Assembly (NCBI GenBank): GCA_963169295.1
Contig: CAUJDD010000102.1
Span: 62,001-126,000 of the forward strand
DNA length: 64,000 nt
Reading direction: 5' to 3'
Source of the DNA: UBA4416 sp020846025
GTDB taxonomy: Bacteria; Bacteroidota; Bacteroidia; B-17B0; Aurantibacillaceae
Under the pieces are notes generated by a model. It saw only the letters and a program-made list of their open reading frames with translations, was not told the origin of the DNA and ran no database searches. Position numbers and translations under genes: made by a program. Numbering within the stretch: position 1 is the first letter of the stretch; the number at the start of each line of letters is the position of its first letter. Of this stretch, positions 27,865 to 37,165 are shown one piece after another.

Positions 27865-27939
27865 AATTTTATTTTTTAAAGTTAATATATACAATAATAA
27901 ATATTTTTTTTGAATAAAAAAATTGTATATTTATCCTAT

Positions 27940-30039
27940 ATGAATTCACTTAGAATCACACTTGTACTTTTATTCGGGTTTAATTTTTTGTATTCTCAAA
28001 ACTCCACCAATTTTGAAGATTCTTTGAAAATTTTACCGACAGACTCCTTGAAAATAAATTTTATTATAAAGCGAACTATTGAGCCTTTAGAGAATGAAAA
28101 TAAATACGAAATAGCTATAAGCGAATTACAAAAGGCTAAGCAATTTATAAATAATAATAAAAGTAATGAATTAAAAATTGACTCTAAACATATTGAGTTA
28201 TTAATTGCTCAAGAATCATACGAAGAAGCGAGTAAATTTATAGAAGTATTTGAGCAAAAATCTAAAAACACATCCTATTTTTATTATCAAGGACTAGCAC
28301 AAAGGTACAAAGCCTTAATTCAATTATATTCTGGTAATCTAGAACAAAGCTCGAAATTGTTTTTTAAAGCGTTAGAAAAGTTTAAGCTCACAAAATCTCC
28401 TACTGCCTTAGACTTAGGATATGGAGATATAGCTGTAATAGGATACTATAGTGAGAATTTTAAACAAGCTATTGAATATTGGAAAAAATGCATAAAGATT
28501 GAACAAGAATTAGGTTTAAAATCAAGGATGTTGAACAATTTATCAAACCTAGGAGTTGCATTATTAGAAATAGGAGAAGTAAAAGAAGCCGAAGAAAATC
28601 TACTACAAGCACTTAATATTGCAAATGAACTAAATGACGAATCATTAAAAGCAGGAATTTACACAAACTTAACCAAATTGGAGTACAGTAAAAAGAATTT
28701 TAAAAAAGCTATTGAATATAACAACTTAGCAGCTCAGTATTACGAGTCAGTAAAGAAATATTCTTCCTTAGCCAACATTTACTCCAATGGAGCTGAATTA
28801 GCAAGAACAGGTAAAGAATATAAAACGGCCTTAGAATACATAAATAAAGCATTTGAAGTTATGAAATTAACCGAAAACAGAACAAATTTGTATTCATTAT
28901 ACTTCAATAAAGCAGCCATTCAGTTTGATTTAAAAGAATACAAAGATGCTTACCAAAATTTGTTAATGTATATTGGGGAGAAAGATAGTATTGTAAATGC
29001 CGAGAATCAAAAAAACATTACTGAATTAGAAAAGAAGTATCAGTTAAAAGAACAGAAAAGAGAAAATGCCTTATTAAATGAGCAAGTAAAAACACAAGTG
29101 ATTTCTAACAGTAGAATGAAAATTACAATTGGCTTAATTAGTGTGATTGTCATCATTCTATCTGTTACAGCTATTTGGATGGTTAAACAAAATAGAGCAA
29201 AAAATTTAATTAATGCTCAATTATCAGAGAAAAATAATATTATCAATCTTCAAAAAAGTATTGTTGAAGACCAACATCGAGACATTACAGATAGTATAAA
29301 ATATGCCAAGCGCATTCAAGAAGCTATCCTACCCCCATATAATTTATGGCAAAAAATTTTACCGAGTTCATTTATCTTTCATCTCCCAAAAGATGTATTA
29401 AGTGGTGATTTTTACTGGATTGAAGAAACGAAAGATTACATATATGTAGCTGCAGCCGATTGTACAGGGCATGGTGTGCCAGGCGCATTAATTTCTATTG
29501 TAAATTTTAATTTATTAAATAAAGCAGTTTTAGAAAAAAACCTTGTAACACCTGCCGAAATTTTAGATGCTGTGAATAGCTGGTTAACTGAGAGTTTACA
29601 CCAAACTTATGGAGAAAGTACAGTAAGAGATGGTATGGATATCACGCTCATAGCCATTCATAAACACAGCAATGAGATATTGTTTGCAGGAGCTAATAAC
29701 TCCATTTATGTTGTTTCTAATAATGAGTTGGAAGTGATTAAAGGAGATAAATTCCCAGTGGGTGCTTTTATTGAGGATAAAATTCAACATTTTAGTTTAA
29801 AGAAATTTACAGTAAACAAAGGCGATTGTATTTATTTATTCTCTGATGGTTATGCCGACCAATTTGGCGGACCTGATGGAAAAAAATATAAATATCAAGC
29901 ATTTCAAAAGAAATTAAACTCAATATCTAATTTAGATATTTCTAATCAACTGTTAAGCATGAAACAAGATTTCGTGCAATGGCAAGGTACACATGAGCAA
30001 GTAGATGATGTATTACTAATAGGAATTAAGATTAGTTAA
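27940..30039 (+). CDS. TPR membrane protein with SpoIIE/PP2C-type phosphatase
   Basis: Start chosen at ATG 27940 (MNSLRITLVLLFGF), giving a good signal peptide ending LYSQ; an in-frame TTG 30 bases earlier would put polar residues in front. The 699-residue protein has TPR repeats (about 85-345), a coiled coil (350-390), a membrane segment (394-414), a coiled linker with DSIKYAKRIQEAILPP, and the phosphatase (470-699) with SGDFYW, AADCTGHGVPGA, RDGMDITL and FSDGYADQFGG. Layout equals the gene at 8997. It overlaps the convergent glycosyltransferase stop by 4 bases. Probably another input into a partner-switch pathway. Confidence 0.9.
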   Translation: MNSLRITLVLLFGFNFLYSQNSTNFEDSLKILPTDSLKINFIIKRTIEPLENENKYEIAISELQKAKQFINNNKSNELKIDSKHIELLIAQESYEEASKFIEVFEQKSKNTSYFYYQGLAQRYKALIQLYSGNLEQSSKLFFKALEKFKLTKSPTALDLGYGDIAVIGYYSENFKQAIEYWKKCIKIEQELGLKSRMLNNLSNLGVALLEIGEVKEAEENLLQALNIANELNDESLKAGIYTNLTKLEYSKKNFKKAIEYNNLAAQYYESVKKYSSLANIYSNGAELARTGKEYKTALEYINKAFEVMKLTENRTNLYSLYFNKAAIQFDLKEYKDAYQNLLMYIGEKDSIVNAENQKNITELEKKYQLKEQKRENALLNEQVKTQVISNSRMKITIGLISVIVIILSVTAIWMVKQNRAKNLINAQLSEKNNIINLQKSIVEDQHRDITDSIKYAKRIQEAILPPYNLWQKILPSSFIFHLPKDVLSGDFYWIEETKDYIYVAAADCTGHGVPGALISIVNFNLLNKAVLEKNLVTPAEILDAVNSWLTESLHQTYGESTVRDGMDITLIAIHKHSNEILFAGANNSIYVVSNNELEVIKGDKFPVGAFIEDKIQHFSLKKFTVNKGDCIYLFSDGYADQFGGPDGKKYKYQAFQKKLNSISNLDISNQLLSMKQDFVQWQGTHEQVDDVLLIGIKIS

Positions 30040-31211
30040 ATGTTTCTCTGAGGCGGTTGCCAGGCACTTTCTTGGTTTGCAAATTGATATTTAAAATATC
30101 CTAATAAAAGTGCAAAATTCATCAATATAAAATGGCCTAAAGCATTTATAATTGGAATTTTAAGTTTAATTTTTTCGAGTATAATGGTAAGTAATGGGAG
30201 TAATATCAGTAAAGCGTAGGTGTATGTTATCCAATTAAAAAAGTTAATTTTAAAAGATAAAGCAAGTGCGCTCACGAATGAAATAATAAACATAAAAGGA
30301 GTTATCCAACGTAATACCTTGTGTGAAAAAAAGGCAAATCCAAAACCTTTATATATTGGAAATAACAAGTGTTTATAGTAGTTTAAATTTCTAAAATTAC
30401 CCAACGAAATACGAATTTTTCTTTTAAATTCAATCAATGGTGCGTCATTTACATCTTCATAACAAAGGGCTTGAGGTTCAAACATTACCTTACCACCCTT
30501 TGAAATAACATCTAATGTTATAAAAAAATCATCCATTAAAAAACCATCAGGTACTTTCACAAACCAATCGCGTTTAATTGCATAACAACCTCCTTCTACT
30601 CCTACACAAAAGTTATAGACTAAACTTTCATGATGTTTAAGTGAGTTCTCATAATTCATGTATAAAATTTCTTGCCCTGAGATGCCTAGATTTTTAGGTG
30701 AAAATTTATGAATGTTGCCACACACTAATTTAGCATCGTTGATTATTAAATCATACACCAATGCCTTGATGGTAGTGGGTTCAAAAAACACATTGGCATC
30801 AGTAAATACGATATGCTCCGTTTTTATTAAGTCAAATAACTCATTAATAATCTTTAATTTACCATTTCTATTATGTTTTTTTATGAGTGTAATGTTTGGG
30901 TGCTTAGCACAATATATTTCAATAATTTCATGCGTTTTATCGGTAGAGTTATCTGAACCAATAATTATTTTGAGTTTATCTTTTGGATAATCTGAATTGA
31001 AGATAGATTGAAGTTTTTTTTCTATTACTTTTTCTTCATTAAAAACCGAAAACACAAGCGTTACCTCTGGCCATTCCTTAATTAAATTATAATCATGCAG
31101 AATTGGTTTTACAAAAGTTGCTCTAATTTTAATAATTATCGGGTAAATCGCATAACTATAAATAGGTATAAAAACACTTACTACAAAAACTATCCATAAA
31201 GCGTAAATCAT
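30036..31211 (-). CDS. Membrane family 2 glycosyltransferase
   Basis: A 391-residue enzyme with one N-terminal membrane helix (about 2-22), a GT-A catalytic domain (WPEVTLVFSVFNEEKVI, GSDNSTDKT, FTDANVFFEP with the sugar-nucleotide acidic pair, and DDFFITLDVISKGG as the acceptor/base motif), and three or four C-terminal membrane helices (about 285-375). This architecture is usual for processive or exopolysaccharide/lipid glycosyltransferases. The sugar is not predictable. It lies 3 bases after mqnE on the same strand, so they share an mRNA although their functions are not obviously connected. Confidence 0.9.
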   Translation of the reverse strand: MIYALWIVFVVSVFIPIYSYAIYPIIIKIRATFVKPILHDYNLIKEWPEVTLVFSVFNEEKVIEKKLQSIFNSDYPKDKLKIIIGSDNSTDKTHEIIEIYCAKHPNITLIKKHNRNGKLKIINELFDLIKTEHIVFTDANVFFEPTTIKALVYDLIINDAKLVCGNIHKFSPKNLGISGQEILYMNYENSLKHHESLVYNFCVGVEGGCYAIKRDWFVKVPDGFLMDDFFITLDVISKGGKVMFEPQALCYEDVNDAPLIEFKRKIRISLGNFRNLNYYKHLLFPIYKGFGFAFFSHKVLRWITPFMFIISFVSALALSFKINFFNWITYTYALLILLPLLTIILEKIKLKIPIINALGHFILMNFALLLGYFKYQFANQESAWQPPQRNI

Positions 31212-31214
31212 TGG

Positions 31215-32357
31215 TTAGTTAACGGAATAATCTTTCACAATATTGTATAATGTATCACGCTCCACTGGTGTGCGGCGTACTTGAGTAATTAGTTCTACCA
31301 ACTGTTGAGTGGTAAGTTTAGGACTTTGTTCCTCAGCACCTGCCATACTGTATATTTTAGTGGTATCGTCAATAGTTCCATCTATATCATCTACTCCAAA
31401 GTTTAAAGATAATTGAGCCGTATTTCGTCCTATCATAGCCCAGTATGCTTTAATGTGATCAAAGTTATCTAAATATATTCGAGAGATAGCATAATTACGT
31501 AAATCTTCAATTACACTTACTTCAGGCACATGCGACATCTCATTATTCCCATTTCTAAACTTTAAAGGAATAAAAGCATTAAACCCATTCGTTTTATCTT
31601 GTAATTTTCTTAATCGTTCTAAATGATCAATGCGATGTTCGAAGGTTTCGATATGACCATATAGCATCGTAGCATTTGATTGCATCCCCATGTTGTGCCA
31701 AATTTCATGGATCTTAAGCCATTCTTCGGCACTGCATTTTCCACCAGCTATTTGATCTCGAATAGATTTATCAAATATTTCAGCACCTCCACCAGGCATT
31801 GAATCTAAACCAGCATCTTTTAAAATCTGCATCCCTTCTTCGTAAGTTACTTTAGCTTTTTTAAATATATAATGACACTCCACAGGGGTTAAAGCTTTTA
31901 TATGCAATTCTGGGCGATGAGATTTAATTGATTTAAAAAGTGTGCTATAAAAATTTAAGTCTTGTTTAGGAATTACACCACCAGTAATATGCACCTCGGT
32001 TACATGTTGTCCATCGTACTTTTTAATAATTTCCATCATTTGATCAATACTCAATTCCCATCCCTCTTCTCTTTGCTTAATTAAGCGTGAGTAGGCACAA
32101 AACGAGCAAGTATAAACACAAATATTAGTGGGTTCTACATGAAAATTTCGATTAAAAAACACATAGTTTTTGTTCTTTTTTTCACGAACATAATTAGCTA
32201 ATACGCCAAGATAGGAAAGTTCTCCTTTTTCAAATAAATAAACCCCTTCATCAAAAGAAATCCTTTCACCTTGAAAAACTTTTTCAGCAATTTTCTTAAG
32301 CTCAGTTGTTAATTGCGGTGAATTAAATAAAATATCTTGAATATTATTAACACTCAT
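31215..32357 (-). CDS. mqnE: Aminofutalosine synthase
   Basis: Radical SAM enzyme joining SAM-derived adenosyl radical with 3-[(1-carboxyvinyl)oxy]benzoate in the futalosine route to menaquinone. The 380-residue protein has the CxxxCxxC iron-sulfur motif (C80, C84, C87), preceded by HVEPTNIC, followed by VTEVHITGGVIP, and the GGGAEIF motif typical of MqnE. The C-terminal NSQAT-like region (IGRNTAQLSLNFGVDDIDGT) also fits; MqnC is the next closest family, but the GGGAEIF and GWE pattern favours MqnE. First gene of a two-gene minus-strand unit. Confidence 0.9.
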   Translation of the reverse strand: MSVNNIQDILFNSPQLTTELKKIAEKVFQGERISFDEGVYLFEKGELSYLGVLANYVREKKNKNYVFFNRNFHVEPTNICVYTCSFCAYSRLIKQREEGWELSIDQMMEIIKKYDGQHVTEVHITGGVIPKQDLNFYSTLFKSIKSHRPELHIKALTPVECHYIFKKAKVTYEEGMQILKDAGLDSMPGGGAEIFDKSIRDQIAGGKCSAEEWLKIHEIWHNMGMQSNATMLYGHIETFEHRIDHLERLRKLQDKTNGFNAFIPLKFRNGNNEMSHVPEVSVIEDLRNYAISRIYLDNFDHIKAYWAMIGRNTAQLSLNFGVDDIDGTIDDTTKIYSMAGAEEQSPKLTTQQLVELITQVRRTPVERDTLYNIVKDYSVN

Positions 32358-32379
32358 ATAAAGCGATAAAGGTAATGCT

Positions 32380-32410
32380 TAAAAATAAAAAATCCCGCAT
32401 AAGCGGGACT
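32380..32410 (-). terminator. Rho-independent terminator of the 32436-33545 gene
   Basis: TCCCGC (32393-32398) pairs with GCGGGA (32403-32408) over a 4-base loop. Read on the minus strand it ends in TTTTTTATTTTT, just 30 bases past the stop of the T9SS gene. Flanking A and T tracts extend the stem. Confidence 0.85.
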
Positions 32411-32435
32411 TTTTTAAGAATTGAAACCTTACAAA

Positions 32436-33545
32436 TTATTTTGTAACCGTAAATTTACTAAACATCTTAGCGTTATCAGCCTTGATAGAATACATATACA
32501 CACCTGCATTTAAGTTAGATGTATTTATTTTAATTGCATGATTTCCTGTTTCTAAAGTGTTTAAGTCTATTTTATTTACACGCTTACCAGTTACATCAAA
32601 AATTTCAATTTCAACTTTCGAAGCTTTATTTAAGCCAAAGTTTACTGTCATTTCATCACTTGCTGGATTAGGGAAAGCTGCAAATAATGTTAAATCTCCT
32701 TTAGAAATACTATTATTTACTCCAGTAGTGATATCTACTACAACAAAAATTAATAAATCTAAATTATCTCCTTGAAAGTCAGTTACAATTGAATTCCAAC
32801 GGTTTCCACCTAATGCTGGTGCCGCAGATGCAGGCATAATGGTGTGATATTGCCAAGCTAAACTATCAGTAGAAGAACAACCAGCTACAGTTGATAAAAT
32901 GGCTAATGTATCCATACTTGTACCTCCCATTGCAGGAGCTTCGGCTACTGCAAAAAAGTTACCAGTTACTGGAATTGGTGAAGTAAAAGTAAATACATCA
33001 GCGCCTGTAAATGAACTTAAAGATTTTGAGGCGGTTGTTCCCATTTGGGCATCAGGAGCCTTAGTAGTTGTATTCTCAGAATACACTTTTGCATTTACCA
33101 TACCTGATCCATTAACTAAACCAGAATATACAATAATATCAGTTACATTAGCAGTCCCTGATACATTATATTTTTGTGCAAATAAACTTGTTACATCAGT
33201 AATTGTAGGAGTTCCTAGAGCACCAGCATATGCTGGGCCTAAATTATACGTAGCTTTATTTGTTCCAAAAGTATAACCCTCAGATACAACCGTAAAATTT
33301 GCATTTGCTTGTGTACCCCATGCGCTATAATACACAATATTTGCTGTGTTGGTAGCACAACCGCCTGAATTAAAAGTAGATGGCATTAATGTGGTAACTG
33401 CTGCTGCCTTTGACAAATCAGCACTTAACCAATTTACACTATTTACTGGATTTGGGGTTAGATTAATTTGAGGTTTGCTTAATTGCTGAGCAAAAGCACC
33501 CAAGAACATGGTAGATAAAACTACAGTTGAGTAAATTTTTTTCAT
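32436..33545 (-). CDS. Secreted T9SS substrate, type A sorting domain
   Basis: A 369-residue protein with a signal peptide (ends LGAFAQQ), a central 200-residue beta-rich domain without a motif I recognise (it contains TPITDVTSLFAQKY and VTGNFFAVAEAP), and a C-terminal T9SS sorting domain (about 285-369) with AAFPNPASDEMTV, VEIEIFDVTGKRV and LNAGVYMYSIK. Its single-gene transcript has its own -7 element and terminator. Probably surface-anchored or released; the binding partner is unknown. Confidence 0.9.
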   Translation of the reverse strand: MKKIYSTVVLSTMFLGAFAQQLSKPQINLTPNPVNSVNWLSADLSKAAAVTTLMPSTFNSGGCATNTANIVYYSAWGTQANANFTVVSEGYTFGTNKATYNLGPAYAGALGTPTITDVTSLFAQKYNVSGTANVTDIIVYSGLVNGSGMVNAKVYSENTTTKAPDAQMGTTASKSLSSFTGADVFTFTSPIPVTGNFFAVAEAPAMGGTSMDTLAILSTVAGCSSTDSLAWQYHTIMPASAAPALGGNRWNSIVTDFQGDNLDLLIFVVVDITTGVNNSISKGDLTLFAAFPNPASDEMTVNFGLNKASKVEIEIFDVTGKRVNKIDLNTLETGNHAIKINTSNLNAGVYMYSIKADNAKMFSKFTVTK

Positions 33546-33577
33546 GATTATTTATTTTAAAAGATTAAATTGATTTT

Positions 33578-33585
33578 CAAATATA
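33578..33585 (-). promoter_or_regulatory. -7 element TATATTTG
   Basis: Matches TAnnTTTG on the minus strand, about 33 bases upstream of the T9SS gene start at 33545. No -33 TTG at usual spacing. Confidence 0.45.
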
Positions 33586-33810
33586 TGTTTTAATTTGTTT
33601 TAATTAACTTTTATACTTTTTATACAAAATCCTTCTTCGTCACTTTTATAGAAATTAAAACATAAATATTTAATTATCAATTACTTGTAAATAATATAAA
33701 TTTATATCTCAATTTGTTTTAAATATCATTTTATTAATTTTTTAACATCAACATCGTTTTGAATTGATTTACATCATTTCAAAAATCAAGACGATTAAAA
33801 TTATATTATC

Positions 33811-33818
33811 TATATTTG
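33811..33818 (+). promoter_or_regulatory. -7 element TATATTTG of the B12 operon
   Basis: A consensus TAnnTTTG that would start transcription at about 33825, right before the P1 stem of the riboswitch (33827). This fit supports both calls. The rest of the gap from 33586 to 33810 is AT-rich, with nothing I recognise. Confidence 0.6.
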
Positions 33819-33826
33819 CTTCGCAA

Positions 33827-33992
33827 TTTGGTTTTTAGATACAAGTTTTGTATCATGAAATTAAAAGGGAATCACGTGAAAATCGTGAACAGTGCCCGCT
33901 GCTGTAAGTCTTATAAAAAACATCTCTAAATTCTGCCACTGTTTAAAAACGGGAAGGCTTAGAGAAAAAGACAAGTCAGAAGACCTACCAAA
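33827..33992 (+). ncRNA. Cobalamin (B12) riboswitch
   Basis: Has the classic conserved order: AAGGGAATCACGTGAAAATC, then GAACAGTGCCCGCTGCTGTAA, GCCACTG, GGGAAGGC, and the B12 box AAGTCAGAAGACCTACC (33973-33989). The closing P1 helix is TTTGGT (33827-33832) with ACCAAA (33987-33992). Adenosylcobalamin binding normally shuts off downstream genes. The next gene, a TonB-dependent receptor, starts about 100 bases further on. The region between holds the expression platform. Confidence 0.95.
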
Positions 33993-34029
33993 CTGCATGT
34001 TGTTGAGCTTTCGGGAAAAAAAGCTATCA

Positions 34030-34061
34030 AAAACAGGTTAGTACCTACACCTATCTGTTTT
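34030..34061 (+). promoter_or_regulatory. Expression-platform hairpin after the riboswitch
   Basis: AAAACAG (34030-34036) pairs with CTGTTTT (34055-34061), with inner AGGT/ACCT pairing, followed by CGTTTATTTT. It could be a terminator-like switch or a structure sequestering the ribosome site. The U-run is weak, so the mechanism is uncertain. Confidence 0.4.
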
Positions 34062-34094
34062 CGTTTATTTTCCTGAGCAAATAAAAAATTACAA

Positions 34095-36110
34095 ATGTTA
34101 AGTAATTGCTTAAATATTAAACCAACTTATAATTGTAAATCTACTGTTATTACAATTCTTAGTTTTATATTTAGTATAACATTGTTAGCACAAAAAAAAG
34201 ATACGCTCAGCTACCAATTACAAGAAGTAACTATTTCATCCAATAAACAAAGACTTTTTGAATCATTTAAAAAGAAACAATTTTTAGACAGCCTTGTTTT
34301 AAGAAACTATTCTACAACTACATTATCCGATTTACTAGCCAATCAATCCACAATTCATATTAAATCATACGGAAATGCCAACATTGCAACTACTAGCATA
34401 AGAGGAGGGAACGCCAACCAAACAGCATTATTATGGAATGGATTAAATATTCAAAATGCCATGCTAGGGCAACCAGATTTAAGCATTATTCCATCTACAT
34501 TATTCAATCAAGTATCCTTAGAATTTGGTGGTGGAAGTACTATGTGGGGAAGTGGCGCAATTGGTGGATGTATTATGCTTTCAAATAAATTAAAATTTAA
34601 TGAAGGTTTTAAAACGAATTTACAAATGAGTGTAGGTAGTTTTGAAACTAAACGTATTAATAGCTCTGTTTTATTAAGTTATAAAAAGATTATATCTAAC
34701 ACGAATGTTTTTTATAACACCTCTGAAAATAATTATAATTATATAGATACATCTAGCAAAGACACTAAACATAAACAGACAAAACATGCTTCCTATTCTC
34801 ATAAAGGATTGATGCAGGAATTAGCTTTTTTAATAAATGCATACCAAACAATGCATGTTAGATTATGGTACAACCTAATGAATCGAAATATTCCAGATTT
34901 TTTAGGCACAAATCAAACCAAAAATCAAACTGATGAAAATCTAAAATCTAACCTAGAATGGAATTATCACAAGCATCGCATACAATCTATTATACGATTG
35001 GGCTTTTTTAATGACCAACTTAATTATAAGGACTCATTGGCTCAGGATTTAATAAGCAAAAGCACCATTAAAACACTAATTGCCGAAAATGATAATATTT
35101 ATAAATTTAACATCCATCGTTTTAACATAGGAATAAACTACACAGGTTACAAAACAGACTTACTATTTAATAACCTTGATACAAATTATTCAAACTCCCA
35201 CACATTGCATAAACTGGCTTTATTTGCAGCTTATCAATTAAACTTATTTAATTCTAAACTTCAATATCACCTTTCGGTGAGAAAAGAATTTAGCAATCAA
35301 TTAACTATTCCTTTTACAGGTAGTAGCGGATTAAAGTATCAGTTAATCAAACCACTTTCACTAAAAATAAATGCCAATAAATCTTTCAGACAACCTACAC
35401 TTAATGATTTATACTGGAAACCAGGTGGTAATCCTAACCTAAAATCGGAGGATAGTTATGAGTTGGAAGGAGGTATAGAATTAAACCATAACATCAAAAA
35501 AGTACAGTTAAAATTTGAAGCCACCTATTTTAATAGGCATGTTAAAAATCAAATTATATGGTTACCTTCTTCAGGAGGTTATTGGTCACCTAGAAATATA
35601 GCAGAGGTGTATGGAAGAGGTACTGAAACTAGTACCGAACTTGCCTATCATTACAAAGATGTTTATATTAAATTATACTTCAACTCCTCTTATGTTTTAT
35701 CTACCAATCAAGTAAAGATGAGTGAAAATGATAACTCGGTTGGCAGACAATTGATTTATACACCAAGGTATAGTGGGCTTGGAGGTATCAGTTTTTATTA
35801 CAAGAACTTTGGATTATTCTTTAATAATCATTACACTGGATATCAATTTACTTCAACTGATAACAGTTCGTGGATTACTCCATACTTAATTGGAAACCTA
35901 AAGCTATCTTATCATTATACGTTTAGTACAATTAAAACAGAACTATTTGCTCATATTAATAATTTGTACAATAAGAATTACATGGTTGTAGCCAACATGC
36001 CTATGCCCTTAAGAAACTACGAAGTAGGCTTAAGAATTAGTTATTCAAAAATTAAAAAAGCAAAGCAACCTACAAGTATCAATGAATTAATTCAATCAAC
36101 TAACAAATAA
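34095..36110 (+). CDS. btuB: TonB-dependent outer-membrane receptor, probable vitamin B12 transporter
   Basis: A 671-residue outer-membrane protein with a signal peptide (about 1-32), a TonB-box-like LQEVTISSNKQ (41-52), a plug with TSIRGGNANQTALLWNGLNIQNAM (key SIRGGNANQTALLWNG) and GSGAIGGCIML, and a 22-strand-like barrel with KSFRQPTLNDLYWKPGGNPNLKSE (key FRQPTLNDLYW) near 430. Directly under the B12 riboswitch, so its substrate is almost certainly a corrinoid. The last beta strand (YEVGLRISYS) is followed by an unusual 20-residue polar tail. It starts a three-gene operon with the BtuH-like and BtuG-like genes. Confidence 0.9.
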   Translation: MLSNCLNIKPTYNCKSTVITILSFIFSITLLAQKKDTLSYQLQEVTISSNKQRLFESFKKKQFLDSLVLRNYSTTTLSDLLANQSTIHIKSYGNANIATTSIRGGNANQTALLWNGLNIQNAMLGQPDLSIIPSTLFNQVSLEFGGGSTMWGSGAIGGCIMLSNKLKFNEGFKTNLQMSVGSFETKRINSSVLLSYKKIISNTNVFYNTSENNYNYIDTSSKDTKHKQTKHASYSHKGLMQELAFLINAYQTMHVRLWYNLMNRNIPDFLGTNQTKNQTDENLKSNLEWNYHKHRIQSIIRLGFFNDQLNYKDSLAQDLISKSTIKTLIAENDNIYKFNIHRFNIGINYTGYKTDLLFNNLDTNYSNSHTLHKLALFAAYQLNLFNSKLQYHLSVRKEFSNQLTIPFTGSSGLKYQLIKPLSLKINANKSFRQPTLNDLYWKPGGNPNLKSEDSYELEGGIELNHNIKKVQLKFEATYFNRHVKNQIIWLPSSGGYWSPRNIAEVYGRGTETSTELAYHYKDVYIKLYFNSSYVLSTNQVKMSENDNSVGRQLIYTPRYSGLGGISFYYKNFGLFFNNHYTGYQFTSTDNSSWITPYLIGNLKLSYHYTFSTIKTELFAHINNLYNKNYMVVANMPMPLRNYEVGLRISYSKIKKAKQPTSINELIQSTNK

Positions 36111-36122
36111 ATAAAACAAATC

Positions 36123-37148
36123 ATGAAAAAAACAATTACCAAAGCAATTTTAGCATTCAGCACTTTAGTAACCGCACACTTAAATGCACAAACTATTGTA
36201 ACATTCGACAATTTTACCTTAGCCCCTGATACTTTTTATCAAGATGTAAACGGTACAGATTTTTCAGTTAATGAAGTAACCTTTCGATACGATTGGGCAT
36301 CGTGGGGTTCGTGGGGAGGCGGTACAGCTTATACTAACAAAAAAGATACTATTTTTACAGCAAGCAGTACTCCACCCTATTATGCAAATTTGTATAGTAG
36401 CATAGTAGGTAGCGCATTTAGCGGGACAAATTACGCAGCTATTCAAAATGGAGCTATTATTACATTTTCAAATAATACAACGAGTCTTTTAGGTTTTTAT
36501 ATTTCTAATAGTACATACGCTTGGAAATCAATGAAGAACGGAGATCAATTTGCTCGTAAATTTGGAGATACTACTGGTACAGGCTCTGGAAATAGTATTC
36601 CACAAGGCGAATATCCAGATTGGTGTAAAATTATTGTAAGAGGCTTTCAAAATGGTGCTATGCTTAATGATAGTGTTGAATTTTATTTAGCCGATTATCG
36701 TCCTGCAGGAACTGCTAGTGATTATGTGATTAAAAATTGGCAATATGTAAATTGTGCTTCATTAGGTCAGGTAGATAGCGTGCGTATTGATATGAAATCG
36801 AGTGATACTGGTGCATGGGGAATGAACACTCCTGGATATTTTACCATAGATAATTTTACTACTGGTAGCACTGTAGGTGTTCAAGAAATAAATAAATTAG
36901 CTAGCTTACATTTATACCCAAATCCAACAACAAACAACATTCAATTAAATTTTGACACCAACAATTCAGAAAATGTGTCTATCACCATAACTGATATTGC
37001 TGGCAAAACACTTTTCGATTCTACATATCAAACTAGTGTAGGAATCAACACCATCTCCATTAATACCGAATTGTATCAATCAGGTGTTTATTTTATGACT
37101 ATTCATAACAACACTACATCTAAACAAGTTAAATTTATAAAGCAATAA
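36123..37148 (+). CDS. BtuH-like (DUF4465-type) secreted protein with T9SS sorting domain
   Basis: A 341-residue protein with a signal peptide (ends LNAQ), a beta-rich domain (about 25-250) with VTFDNFTLAPDTFYQD, FTASSTPPYYANLY, CKIIVRGFQNGAMLNDSVEFYLADYR (key VRGFQNGAMLNDS) and IKNWQYVNCASLGQVDSV, which I recognise as DUF4465-type, and a type A sorting domain (about 265-341: LYPNPTTNNI, ITDIAGKTLF, SGVYFMTI). I recall DUF4465-type surface proteins in Bacteroides B12 loci acting as corrinoid binders (BtuH), but the match is from memory. Position, 12 bases after the receptor in a riboswitch operon, supports B12 capture at the surface. Confidence 0.75.
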   Translation: MKKTITKAILAFSTLVTAHLNAQTIVTFDNFTLAPDTFYQDVNGTDFSVNEVTFRYDWASWGSWGGGTAYTNKKDTIFTASSTPPYYANLYSSIVGSAFSGTNYAAIQNGAIITFSNNTTSLLGFYISNSTYAWKSMKNGDQFARKFGDTTGTGSGNSIPQGEYPDWCKIIVRGFQNGAMLNDSVEFYLADYRPAGTASDYVIKNWQYVNCASLGQVDSVRIDMKSSDTGAWGMNTPGYFTIDNFTTGSTVGVQEINKLASLHLYPNPTTNNIQLNFDTNNSENVSITITDIAGKTLFDSTYQTSVGINTISINTELYQSGVYFMTIHNNTTSKQVKFIKQ

Positions 37149-37165
37149 ATTAATAAATTTACATT

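Noticed and set aside
27910..27939. Longer start for the third SpoIIE gene and for the divergent solenoid gene
   Set aside because: Both use TTG and place polar residues before better ATG starts.
33586..33810. Possible gene or RNA in the AT-rich gap before the B12 operon
   Set aside because: No frame, hairpin or conserved motif could be supported.
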